This document shows, in pieces, positions 1 to 6,972 of a stretch of DNA of 12,689 nucleotides. Every line of letters begins with the position of its first letter. The first letter of the stretch is position 1. The notes under the pieces are model-generated. The model was not told the origin of the DNA and searched no databases. It saw nothing but the letters and a program-made list of their open reading frames with translations. Source of the DNA: Phycisphaerales bacterium UBA1926 (GTDB taxonomy: Bacteria; Planctomycetota; Phycisphaerae; Phycisphaerales; UBA1924); assembly GCA_002337215.1 (NCBI GenBank), contig DDFO01000007.1:20151-32839 (forward strand), read 5' to 3'. Made by a program: the position numbers and the translations under genes.

Positions 1-457
1 GGTTGTAGGGCTCGAGTTCCGCGGCCCTGGAGAAGTGCTCGAGCGCCGTCTCTCGTTCGTTGAGCCGTTCGGCGACGACACCGAGGTAGTAGTGCGCTTC
101 GATCTCGGACTCGTTGAGTTCGGCGGCCTTCCGCAGCGCGAGGAGCGCTTCGCCCATGAGCCCACGCTCGATGGCGATGCGTCCCCGGAGAACGGCGAGC
201 TTCGCGTTGTCGGGGGTCAGCCGCTCGGCCTGATCGACCTTCCGCGCCGCCTTGTCGAGGTCGCCCGCGAGGAAGGCCTGCATGCCCATGTCGTACTCGG
301 TGGCGGCCTTGAGCGCGTCGAGGCGGGTCTTCGCGAGGCTGATCCCCTCGGTCGTGTACCGGCCGTGCCCGCCGCACCCACCGAGGGTGAGGGCGAGGGG
401 GAGCCCGAAGAACATCGAGCAGACGATCAGGCGTGAAATGGATGTGTGTGTGCGCAC
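1..457 (-). CDS. TPR lipoprotein downstream of secretin (partial, 3' end off window)
   Basis: The minus-strand frame stays open from 457 to the left edge (152 codons). I chose GTG at 457 because GGAG (464-467) lies 6 nt upstream and because it gives a basic n-region (MRTHTSISR), a hydrophobic core and a lipobox (LGGC). The next in-frame ATG, at 415, would remove the basic residues. After the Cys the protein is helical and amphipathic, with TPR-like repeats: one around YDMGMQAFLAGDLDKAARKV, then ALLALRKAAELN and EAHYYLGVVAERLNERETAL. The product is therefore predicted to be an outer-membrane-anchored periplasmic TPR scaffold. It starts 12 bp after the secretin stop, so the two are probably co-transcribed. 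TPR lipoproteins such as PilF and TadD act as pilotins or assembly factors for secretins; a pilotin role here is inference. The rest of the gene lies outside the window. Confidence 0.85.
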   Translation of the reverse strand, partial: MRTHTSISRLIVCSMFFGLPLALTLGGCGGHGRYTTEGISLAKTRLDALKAATEYDMGMQAFLAGDLDKAARKVDQAERLTPDNAKLAVLRGRIAIERGLMGEALLALRKAAELNESEIEAHYYLGVVAERLNERETALEHFSRAAELEPYN

Positions 458-469
458 GCGCGTCTCCGG

Positions 470-2740
470 TCAGTCGTTGGTCGGCTCGTCGACGGGGACC
501 GTCGCGAACGAGTCCGAGTTGTCCGGCTCGGCGGTTGCCGGCTCGGCGGTGTTCTGGTTGCCGCTGCGCTGGGCATCGCTGAGGTTGCCCGCCTCGTCGC
601 GGCGGAAGATGTCGTCGAGGATGCTCCGGCTCGGGTGGGAGCGATCGCGGCCCGTGATCCGTTCCCGCATCGACAGCGCGTCGGGCGAGTGCGGCGAGAG
701 CGCCAGCGCCCGCTGGATCTTCAGCAAGGCCCGGGCATCATCACCCGCTTTGGAGAGCTCCTCGGCTTCGATGAGCAGACGCCCGACCTGCCGCTCCCGG
801 CTCCAGGGCAGCAGCCCCTCACGCGAGCCGACGCGGGCCTGCTCGACGAAGTCCTGCGCCCGCTCGCCCTCGAGCGTGAGCACGGCATCGTCCACGACGG
901 ACGGTGTGATCATGAAGATGATCTCGTTGCGGACGATGGCGTCGTCCTGGCCCTTGAAGGCCGCCCCGATGAGCGGGATGTCGCCCAGGAAAGGGACCTG
1001 CCGGCGGGTGTACGACGTCGATTCGGTGAACAGCCCGCCCAGCACGACGGTCTGCCCGTCCCGCACGAGCAGGTTGGTGACCAGTTCGGTGGTGTCCTCG
1101 TCGGGGATCGTCACGGCTTGGCCGGTCTGGGTGACCGACTCGCGGAGGCTCGCCGACGAGACCTGGGGCTTGACCTCAAGGCGGATCAGGCTGTCGCTGC
1201 TGACGAACGGACGGATGTGCAGCTGCGTACCGGTGTCGAGGAATTCGACGGTCTGCGTCGTCGCGGTCTGCGTGGTCGTGGTGTTCAGGAAGCCCACCCG
1301 CGTGCCGACGAGCACCCGCGCCGCCTGGCGGTTGAGCGTGAGCACCTTGGGGTTCGAGATGACGGTGACGTCGGTGACCTCGTCGAGCACACGCAGGAAG
1401 ACCGCGACGTCCTCGTCGATGATGCCCGCCTTGAGCGAGGCCTTGCCGCTCACGTTGCCGACGCTGGTTGTGAGCGCCCGGCTCTCGCCGTCGGCGCCGG
1501 GGAAGCTCGTGTCCTGCTCGACGCCCCCGATGAGCGAGGTGCCCCGCCCGCCGATCAGGTTGTTCGCCGCCGCGAGGGGGTTGAGGAACTCGGTGAACTC
1601 CAGATCGCCGATCAGCGAGAAGTCCACGCCGAAGGCGTTCTCCTCGTTGATCTGCGCTTGCAGGATCGTCGCCTCGACGAGCACCTGCGTGGGCCTCGTG
1701 TCGAGCGTGCGGACGAGCCCGGCGATCTCGTCGATGTTCTCTTCGAAGTCGTGGATGACCATCCGCGCGGTGTTCGCGTAGGTGTCCTTGCCGACCGGCG
1801 CGTCGTCGGGGATCAGGAAGTCCGCCGATTCGTTGGGAGTCGTGATGACGCCCACCTCGCTGAGCAGCGGGGCGGCGAACCGGGCCGCGTCGACGGCGTT
1901 GAGGTAGTTGAGTTCGATGACCCTGGTCATCTGCTGCCGCGACGCCGAGGCGATCTGCTCGAGCTCGTCGAGCGTGTAGACATAGATGAAGTTGCCCTGC
2001 TCGCGGTACCCGAATCCGTTGACGTGCAGGATCGCGTCGAGGGCCTCGTAGAACGTCACGCCGTAGAGATCGGCGGTGATGCTCGCGTTGACCTCCCGGC
2101 TCGAGATCACGTTCCGCCGGCTCTGCATGCTCAGCAGGCGGAGCACCTGCCCGAGGTCCTCGTTGTTGACGTGCAGGTCGACGAGGTCGAACTCATCGAC
2201 GGCGACCTCGCCCCGGAAGATCCCCGTGCTTCTCGGGGCGTTCTGCGGCCGACCGCTGGGCGGCGCGTTCTGACCAGCGACGGGATTCGCGGCGGTGCTT
2301 CCGGTTCCGGTCTCAGTCCCGGGCTGCTCGCGGATGACCGTCCCGTCGGGCCCGATGACCAGGCCGTTGACGGGGACCGTCGCGCCGGGCCCATCGGTGG
2401 GCGTGCCGGGGGGCAGTTCGCCCTGTGCCCAGCCGCGCATCGACGGCATGTTCTCGATCATCTTCATGTACGACTGCCACTGACTGATCTCCGCGGGGTC
2501 GGTCTCGTGGGGGATCGGCGCGGGGAACTCGGCTTCTTCGTCCGCTCTGATCGCTTCGAACAACTCGTCGATGGACCGGGCACTGGTGTCGTCGTCGCTC
2601 TTCGATTCCTCCGCGGTGTTCTGCGCCGTCGCGACGCCAGCCGTGAAGGTGGATGCGACGCAAAGGGCGAGCGAGGCAATCAGCGCCCGGCCGCTCAGGC
2701 GTCGTGTCTCTCTCGGGGCTGGACCGAACTCTCGGAGCAT
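470..2740 (-). CDS. Secretin (type II secretion / type IV pilus class outer-membrane channel)
   Basis: 756 aa. AAAGGA (2747-2752) lies 6 nt before the ATG. A signal peptide occupies residues 1-40 (RRLSGR, hydrophobic core, cleavage near ATAQ). Residues 41-170 are acidic and then Pro/Gly/Thr-rich linker. Residues 178-256 look like an N0/STN domain (VDEFDLVDLHVNNEDLGQVL ... FYEALDAIL). Residues 271-350 look like an N1-type secretin_N domain (VIELNYLNAVDAARF). The secretin barrel domain spans about 351-617, opening with VLVEATILQAQI and closing with the diagnostic signature VPFLGDIPLIGAAF (582-595) and NEIIFMITPSVV. Residues 650-690 form a TPR-like helical pair, followed by an acidic tail. The product should form a multimeric outer-membrane gate. 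Whether it serves secretion, pili or both cannot be decided, since no ATPase, inner-membrane platform or pilin gene is in view. It is preceded by a small membrane-protein gene and followed by a TPR lipoprotein. Confidence 0.95.
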   Translation of the reverse strand: MLREFGPAPRETRRLSGRALIASLALCVASTFTAGVATAQNTAEESKSDDDTSARSIDELFEAIRADEEAEFPAPIPHETDPAEISQWQSYMKMIENMPSMRGWAQGELPPGTPTDGPGATVPVNGLVIGPDGTVIREQPGTETGTGSTAANPVAGQNAPPSGRPQNAPRSTGIFRGEVAVDEFDLVDLHVNNEDLGQVLRLLSMQSRRNVISSREVNASITADLYGVTFYEALDAILHVNGFGYREQGNFIYVYTLDELEQIASASRQQMTRVIELNYLNAVDAARFAAPLLSEVGVITTPNESADFLIPDDAPVGKDTYANTARMVIHDFEENIDEIAGLVRTLDTRPTQVLVEATILQAQINEENAFGVDFSLIGDLEFTEFLNPLAAANNLIGGRGTSLIGGVEQDTSFPGADGESRALTTSVGNVSGKASLKAGIIDEDVAVFLRVLDEVTDVTVISNPKVLTLNRQAARVLVGTRVGFLNTTTTQTATTQTVEFLDTGTQLHIRPFVSSDSLIRLEVKPQVSSASLRESVTQTGQAVTIPDEDTTELVTNLLVRDGQTVVLGGLFTESTSYTRRQVPFLGDIPLIGAAFKGQDDAIVRNEIIFMITPSVVDDAVLTLEGERAQDFVEQARVGSREGLLPWSRERQVGRLLIEAEELSKAGDDARALLKIQRALALSPHSPDALSMRERITGRDRSHPSRSILDDIFRRDEAGNLSDAQRSGNQNTAEPATAEPDNSDSFATVPVDEPTND

Positions 2741-2756
2741 GAATCGTCCTTTCTTC

Positions 2757-2812
2757 CACCTGTCCCGATCGACCGGCCCCGATGGACCGGCCCAGACAGA
2801 CCGGGACCGCCG
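2757..2812. repeat. 14-bp tandem array in the secretin leader
   Basis: Consecutive 14-mers on the plus strand are CACCTGTCCCGATC (2757), GACCGGCCCCGATG (2771), GACCGGCCCAGACA (2785) and GACCGGGACCGCCG (2799). Copy 2 matches copy 1 at 10 of 14 positions, and copies 2-4 share GACCGG. The array lies 17-72 nt upstream of the secretin ATG. It could be a repeated operator or a simple tandem duplication. The rest of the 294-bp gap up to 3034 shows no gene, clear promoter or terminator that I can support. Confidence 0.6.
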
Positions 2813-3034
2813 CCGGCGATGGATCGCCGACGCTCCGGCTTCGCCTATGTCGTCCGAGAGCCGTGCGAACTTTTCCGAGAATGCGGGTTACGCCGAGTTT
2901 GTTGGTCCGAGCACGCAATCGGTGCCGCACCTGTTTGGGTGTGATCCCCGCGCCGCCGGCTCGCCGAGCCCGGTTGGTCTGCAACGCGCACGGCATCGCC
3001 CACCGGGACGATCAGGCACCGGCGGAGCCGTGGG

Positions 3035-3307
3035 TCAGTCGTTGTCGTTGTCGTGAAGCGCCGCGTCGGCCTCGGCTTCACCATCGCGCTCGAGCTCGTC
3101 ATCGGCGACGTTGGCCGCGGAATCGGGCGAGGTCTCAGGCGGGGTGACGGGCCTGTTCGCGAGTTCCTTCGGGACGGCGTAGGCCGACCTCGGGATATCG
3201 CTCACCAGCCGGAGCTTGGTCCAGAAGAGCATGCCCGCGAAGAGAACGAAGACGCCGAGCGCCATCGCCGGCCTCCGCGTTTTCAGGATGTACGAGCCGC
3301 GTTTCAC
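3035..3307 (-). CDS. Small single-pass membrane protein of unknown function
   Basis: With GTG 3307 the product is 90 aa: a basic N-terminus (VKRGSYILKTRRP), one hydrophobic segment (MALGVFVLFAGMLFW, about residues 15-29), a short KLR motif, then a Pro-rich, acidic periplasmic tail ending DNDND. I do not recognise the family. Start choice is uncertain. GTG 3307 gives a sensible N-in topology but has no clear Shine-Dalgarno; ATG 3265 has GGAGG (3272-3276) 6 nt upstream but drops all the cytoplasmic basic residues (76 aa product). The gene lies between the HEAT-repeat gene and the secretin gene on the same strand, so an accessory role in the envelope apparatus is plausible by context only. It could also be a short inner-membrane partner of the secretin system, comparable in size to small pilus-assembly proteins, but no similarity to PilP is visible. 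Confidence 0.6.
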   Translation of the reverse strand: MKRGSYILKTRRPAMALGVFVLFAGMLFWTKLRLVSDIPRSAYAVPKELANRPVTPPETSPDSAANVADDELERDGEAEADAALHDNDND

Positions 3308-3454
3308 GCAAGGATCATCGGTCCGAGCGACCGCACCGGTTGAGTGAACAATGCCGCAGCCCGCGACGCGCCGGTCGAAACGACGGACTGACAAAGTTCT
3401 CGGACGCTCGCCCGCGCACTGCCAGAAAACCCGGATTGATCAACCGCTGCCGGC

Positions 3455-5725
3455 TTACCGCCCCGCGCGTTCCGCGTCGCCGCCCGTGATGAGCGGGACG
3501 AGTTCGCTGTTGGGCAGCGAGAGCGCTCCCGCGACGGTCGCCGCCGCGATCGCGGTCGCGTCGTCGTCCGAACGCGCCAGTCGCATCACGCCGTTGACCT
3601 GACGCGGCTCGAGGTTGTTGCCGAACCGACGCGCCGCCGACGCGACACGATCGAGCAGCTCGAGCTGGGTCGAGCCCGAGGCGTCCAGAGCGGCGTCCGC
3701 GAGCGCGACCTGCGCCCTCGGCTGATCCATATAGGACAGCACCTCGCCGATATTGACCGCGTTCTCACCCCGTGCGTCCGCGATCGCGGCGATCAGGGGC
3801 ATCGCGGCGTCCTCGACCCGCAGCACGGCGTTGCGGCCGACCGCGAGATCGCGCAACGCCGAGAGCGCCGCACCGGAGTACGCCCGGGCTTCCGATTCGT
3901 CGATCCGTCCGCCCTGCGCCCGGTCAACGAGCTGGCCCACCGCTTCGGCGAACTGCTCGGTGTCGATCGCGTTGCGGCGGATCATGACGGTCTGATCGCG
4001 GCCGAACCGACGCTCGAGGTCTCCCGTGTCGGCCGAGCTCCCGAGGATCAGCATCGGCGCCGCGGCGAGGCGGGGCTCGACGCGGGCCTCGTCGTGAGCC
4101 GACACGGCGCGGTCACCCGGGAGCGACGCGACGATCAGGTCGATGCCGGGGGCCTCGGCGATCGCCGAGGCGATGTCCTTGATGCCGTCTGTCGCCGGCG
4201 GGAGAACGTCGTAGCCCTCCGCGACGAGCTGATCGGTCACCCGGTCGTACTCCTCGCGGTCGGAGCCCGTCAGCACGATCGCGTACCGCGAGCCCGCGTC
4301 GCGGATCGCGCTGGCGAGGATCGGGACGACGCGCTCGGCACCCGCGAACTCGCTGGTCGGCTGGGCCGCCGCGATCGCGAGCGCCGCGTCGAGCTGCACC
4401 CGGCGTGAATGGAACCCGAGCGCATCAACGAGCGCCCGGCGTTCGCCCTCGACGCCGGTCAGCGAGGCGACGCCCGCGGTGCTCTCGATCGCCTCGATGG
4501 CGCGGAGGGCGAGCGGCGTGTCGCGCGTCTCGATCGCCCGTGCAAGCACGCGCTGCGAGATATCAGGACCGCCCGCGACCGCGAAGTACATCGCCTCGCG
4601 GGGGTAGACCTCATCGACGTACTCCAGACCCTCGGCCTCGATCTCGCGCCGGAACGCCGAGGCGATCCAGAGCGCCAGGGTGTCCTGCGAGGTCGGGTCG
4701 AGTCGGAGCGAACGCTCCGCCATCCGGAGCGCCATGGATTCGTGGAAGATCTCGCTGGGGACGGCCCGCATCGTCAGGCCCTGACCCGGCGTGACGGTCC
4801 AGGCGAGCTGGAAGGGCTCTCCGGGGAAGCTCGTGAGCTCTTCGCGGTGGGTGTAATACCCCTCGGCGAGCTGGGCGTAGACCGCCGACGGCGCGTCGTC
4901 GAGCGAACCGCCGATCGCGTCAACCGCGCGGGCCGCGGCCGCGCGGACCGCGTCCGAGTCGGTCGAGTTGTAGACGGTGAGAATCGCCGGGAGCGCCGCC
5001 GGGTAGCGGATCGCGGCGAGGACATCCAGGATCCGTTCGCGAGCCGAGGGGGACTCGAGACCGGTCAGCGCCTCGCTCAGCGGGGCGACGGACTGCCTGC
5101 CCATCTCGATGAGCACCTGCTGCACGCGGGCCCGCTGCGCCGCGGGACCGCCCCCGATCAGGGCTTCGAGGAGCTGGGGCGCGGCGTACTCGCCCGCGGC
5201 GTTGAGCCTCGAACGGGCGAAGAGCGCCTCGCCGACGTTCCCGCCCAGCAGGTCGATGTTGCGCGCGATCTGGTCGGGGTTGCGGGCCCGCTTGAGCTGC
5301 CCGTTGCGGTACATCGCGTTGAGTTCACCGGCGATCTGCTCGAGGCCGTCGACGCGCAACGCCTGGGCGATCGCCGACTGGAAGCGATCAAGCTCGCCCG
5401 ATTCATCAACAAGATCGACAAACTCTTCCTCGGTCAGCCCGGTGTCCAAAAGGGCCGCTGCCTCGCCCGCCGCGACATCGAACCGCGCGATCTTCACGAA
5501 GTGGATGAAGTTGGAGAGCAGTTCCTCGGGGGACCGGTCCTCCTCGGCGGGCTGCGCCAACGCCGAACCGGCGATCGCCGAGACGAGGGCGGGGCCGCTC
5601 GCGTGGCTGTTGCCGAGTGTGCCGGAGGCGAGCCCCGCGATCGCGATCGCACCGAGGCCGACCAGCCGGGCGGTGTTCAGCACGACGGGGCGGGTTCCAT
5701 AGACAGTCTGCGTGTCGCAAGCCAC
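3455..5725 (-). CDS. Exported HEAT-repeat protein with embedded degenerate receiver-like domain
   Basis: 756 aa from GTG 5725, chosen because AGGAGA (5731-5736) sits directly upstream; a longer TTG frame to 5779 has no such site and delays the signal peptide. Numbering from 5725: a hydrophobic signal peptide at about 17-57 (VGLGAIAIAGL ... AGSALAQ). Alpha-helical HEAT-like repeats at about 177-282 (APQLLEALIGGG, VAPLSEALTGLESPSARERI, ALPAILTVY). A helical stretch at about 325-365 (MALRMAERSL). More HEAT-like repeats at about 377-472. A receiver-like alpha/beta domain at about 481-602 (YAIVLTGSD, DLIVASLPGD, APMLILGSS). Further HEAT-like helices at about 617-747. The product should act as a periplasmic or envelope scaffold; partner unknown. 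It heads the minus-strand group leading to the secretin. 147 bp separate its stop from the next gene, so an internal promoter there is possible. The receiver call rests on fold pattern, not on catalytic residues. Confidence 0.85.
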   Translation of the reverse strand: MACDTQTVYGTRPVVLNTARLVGLGAIAIAGLASGTLGNSHASGPALVSAIAGSALAQPAEEDRSPEELLSNFIHFVKIARFDVAAGEAAALLDTGLTEEEFVDLVDESGELDRFQSAIAQALRVDGLEQIAGELNAMYRNGQLKRARNPDQIARNIDLLGGNVGEALFARSRLNAAGEYAAPQLLEALIGGGPAAQRARVQQVLIEMGRQSVAPLSEALTGLESPSARERILDVLAAIRYPAALPAILTVYNSTDSDAVRAAAARAVDAIGGSLDDAPSAVYAQLAEGYYTHREELTSFPGEPFQLAWTVTPGQGLTMRAVPSEIFHESMALRMAERSLRLDPTSQDTLALWIASAFRREIEAEGLEYVDEVYPREAMYFAVAGGPDISQRVLARAIETRDTPLALRAIEAIESTAGVASLTGVEGERRALVDALGFHSRRVQLDAALAIAAAQPTSEFAGAERVVPILASAIRDAGSRYAIVLTGSDREEYDRVTDQLVAEGYDVLPPATDGIKDIASAIAEAPGIDLIVASLPGDRAVSAHDEARVEPRLAAAPMLILGSSADTGDLERRFGRDQTVMIRRNAIDTEQFAEAVGQLVDRAQGGRIDESEARAYSGAALSALRDLAVGRNAVLRVEDAAMPLIAAIADARGENAVNIGEVLSYMDQPRAQVALADAALDASGSTQLELLDRVASAARRFGNNLEPRQVNGVMRLARSDDDATAIAAATVAGALSLPNSELVPLITGGDAERAGR

Positions 5726-5730
5726 AACGA

Positions 5731-5736
5731 TCTCCT
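5731..5736 (-). promoter_or_regulatory. Ribosome binding site that fixes the HEAT-protein start
   Basis: AGGAGA on the minus strand, with five bases (TCGTT) between it and GTG 5725. It supports the GTG start over the upstream TTG at 5779, which would place about 18 extra polar residues before the signal peptide. Confidence 0.7.
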
Positions 5737-5768
5737 GTGCGTATCCGTCGACGCCGTGCGGGCGCTCG

Positions 5769-5838
5769 CCCTGTTTCAACGAGACAGTATGAACCAGACG
5801 GTATGAATCAGACAGTTCGATTCAGACGGTCGTTCTCC
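5769..5838. repeat. 14-bp tandem array in the HEAT-gene leader
   Basis: Plus-strand copies are GACAGTATGAACCA (5783), GACGGTATGAATCA (5797) and GACAGTTCGATTCA (5811). Degenerate edge copies lie at 5769 (CCCTGTTTCAACGA) and 5825 (GACGGTCGTTCTCC). The three core copies are contiguous and share GAC, GT and the final CA. The array lies 44-113 nt upstream of GTG 5725. The period is the same as in the secretin leader, and units in both arrays begin GACNG. A repeated operator is the interesting reading; neutral tandem duplication is the alternative. Confidence 0.7.
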
Positions 5839-6101
5839 CAACGGTCCATCCCGATGCCCGTGGGCGGGCGTGTCCGAGGCTCGTGTAAACCCCGGGGAGG
5901 GTTGATCCCCGAGCATCCCCTGAGACGAGCCCCATGAGGATGACATTGTTGACGCGTAGTTTCCATCCGTCCGCCCAGAACGCCGGTTCCGGGCAAAGTG
6001 TTCGATCGGACTATGTTCGGTCTCGGCCCGCCATCGAGCCGCGGCGCACACCATATCAGCACCCATCGCCGCCCGCACACCGCCCCAAAGATGGGCGTAA
6101 T

Positions 6102-6149
6102 CACCTTGTTTAGGTGGTCGGTGCGGCCGCATTCTGCGATGACAAGGTG
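6102..6149. promoter_or_regulatory. Inverted repeat upstream of the HTH-receiver gene (candidate operator)
   Basis: CACCTTGT (6102-6109) and its exact reverse complement ACAAGGTG (6142-6149) are 32 bp apart, centre to centre about 40 bp, close to four helical turns. The left arm also forms a small hairpin with AGGTG (6112-6116). The pair lies about 145-190 bp upstream of ATG 6294 in a 568-bp divergent intergenic region (5726-6293). Apart from this, the 14-bp array and a near-palindrome GGCGTGTGCACGCC (6229-6242), I see no gene or convincing sigma-70 promoter there. Confidence 0.3.
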
Positions 6150-6293
6150 TGTTTGTGCCGGCCGGATGACCGATGAGGTCAAGCCGCGTGATGCAGCGTC
6201 CGATGACCCCGCGGTGATCGGGACTCCGGGCGTGTGCACGCCGGGCATCCCGGGACGGAATAGCGACCCGCCTCGCACAGACAGGGTGACACG

Positions 6294-6872
6294 ATGGCTC
6301 TAGATCGAGATGTTCTTACGACCGGAGAAGTTGCCAAGATCTGCAACGTCGCCCCGCGGACAGTGTCCAAGTGGTTCGACTCGGGGCAGATCAAGGGCTA
6401 CCGGATCCCGGGCTCCAAAGACCGACGCATCCCCGTCTCGGAACTCGTGCGCTTCATGAAAGAGCACGGGATCCCGCTCGACGGGGTTGTGAGCGGCTCG
6501 CTCCGCGTCCTCGTCGTCGACGAGGACAAGGAAGTCGTCGATGTCCTCAAGCGGGTGCTCGCCGAGCAGACCGAATACGAGGTCTCGACCGCGACCGGCA
6601 GTTTCGAGGCCGGGCTGCTCTGCGAGAGGCTCCGGCCTCACGTTGTGCTCATCAACCTGCACATGGATGGGTCCAACGGCGCCGACATCGCGGGGCTCAT
6701 CCGCGACTCGGACTCGACCCAGCTCACCCGCGTCATCGGCATGAGCGGCAAGCTCACCGACGGACAGATGCACGCCCTCCGCGGCTCCGGCTTCGACGGC
6801 TTCCTCAAGAAGCCCTTCCAGGTCCGACAGGTCATCAGCGCGATCGAGGAAGTCTCGAGCATCGCCGCTTGA
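6294..6872 (+). CDS. HTH (MerR/excisionase-type) transcriptional regulator with C-terminal pseudo-receiver
   Basis: 192 aa. AGGG lies about 7 nt before the ATG. Residues 8-55 form a winged-HTH of the excisionase/MerR family: LTTGEVAKICNVAPRTVSKW is the helix-turn-helix and GYRIPGSKDRRIPVSEL the wing with the next helix. Residues 70-190 form a CheY-like receiver. It keeps the acidic pocket (D76, E77, D78 in VVDEDKE), the Thr/Ser switch (S151 in GMSGK) and the Lys of KKP (K173). The strand-3 phospho-acceptor is Asn121 (VVLINLHMDGSNG), where Asp is expected. Phosphorylation by a standard histidine kinase is therefore unlikely, and the protein may be signal-independent or controlled otherwise. 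It is transcribed divergently from the HEAT gene and could regulate that group; this is inference from position. It is followed by a clear intrinsic terminator. Confidence 0.93.
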   Translation: MALDRDVLTTGEVAKICNVAPRTVSKWFDSGQIKGYRIPGSKDRRIPVSELVRFMKEHGIPLDGVVSGSLRVLVVDEDKEVVDVLKRVLAEQTEYEVSTATGSFEAGLLCERLRPHVVLINLHMDGSNGADIAGLIRDSDSTQLTRVIGMSGKLTDGQMHALRGSGFDGFLKKPFQVRQVISAIEEVSSIAA

Positions 6873-6902
6873 CCAGCCGACTCAGTCAATCGATCTACTG
6901 AC

Positions 6903-6934
6903 GAAAACGCCGGGCAAGGACGCCCGGCGTTTTC
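6903..6934. terminator. Bidirectional Rho-independent terminator
   Basis: A perfect 13-bp stem, GAAAACGCCGGGC (6903-6915) pairing with GCCCGGCGTTTTC (6922-6934), with a 6-nt loop AAGGAC. The A-run on the left and T-run on the right make it functional on both strands. It lies 31 bp after the HTH-receiver stop and 39 bp after the stop of the convergent gene ending at 6973, so it probably serves both. Confidence 0.93.
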
Positions 6935-6972
6935 TCTATGCGTGTGTGTCCGGCGTTCCGTGTCCGGTGCGA

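Noticed and set aside
446..2944. Long plus-strand open frame opposite the secretin gene
   Set aside because: It is an antisense shadow: Arg/Asp/Val-rich with no domain pattern, while the minus strand encodes a textbook secretin with signal peptide and signature motif.
4409..5806. Plus-strand open frame of 465 codons opposite the HEAT gene
   Set aside because: High-GC shadow with biased Arg/Glu/Gly composition. The minus strand has a ribosome site, signal peptide and repeat structure.
5808..6278. Minus-strand ORF in the divergent intergenic region
   Set aside because: Low-complexity mix of Arg, Pro, Thr and Gly, no ribosome site and no recognisable domain. It also overlaps the 14-bp array and probable control sites.
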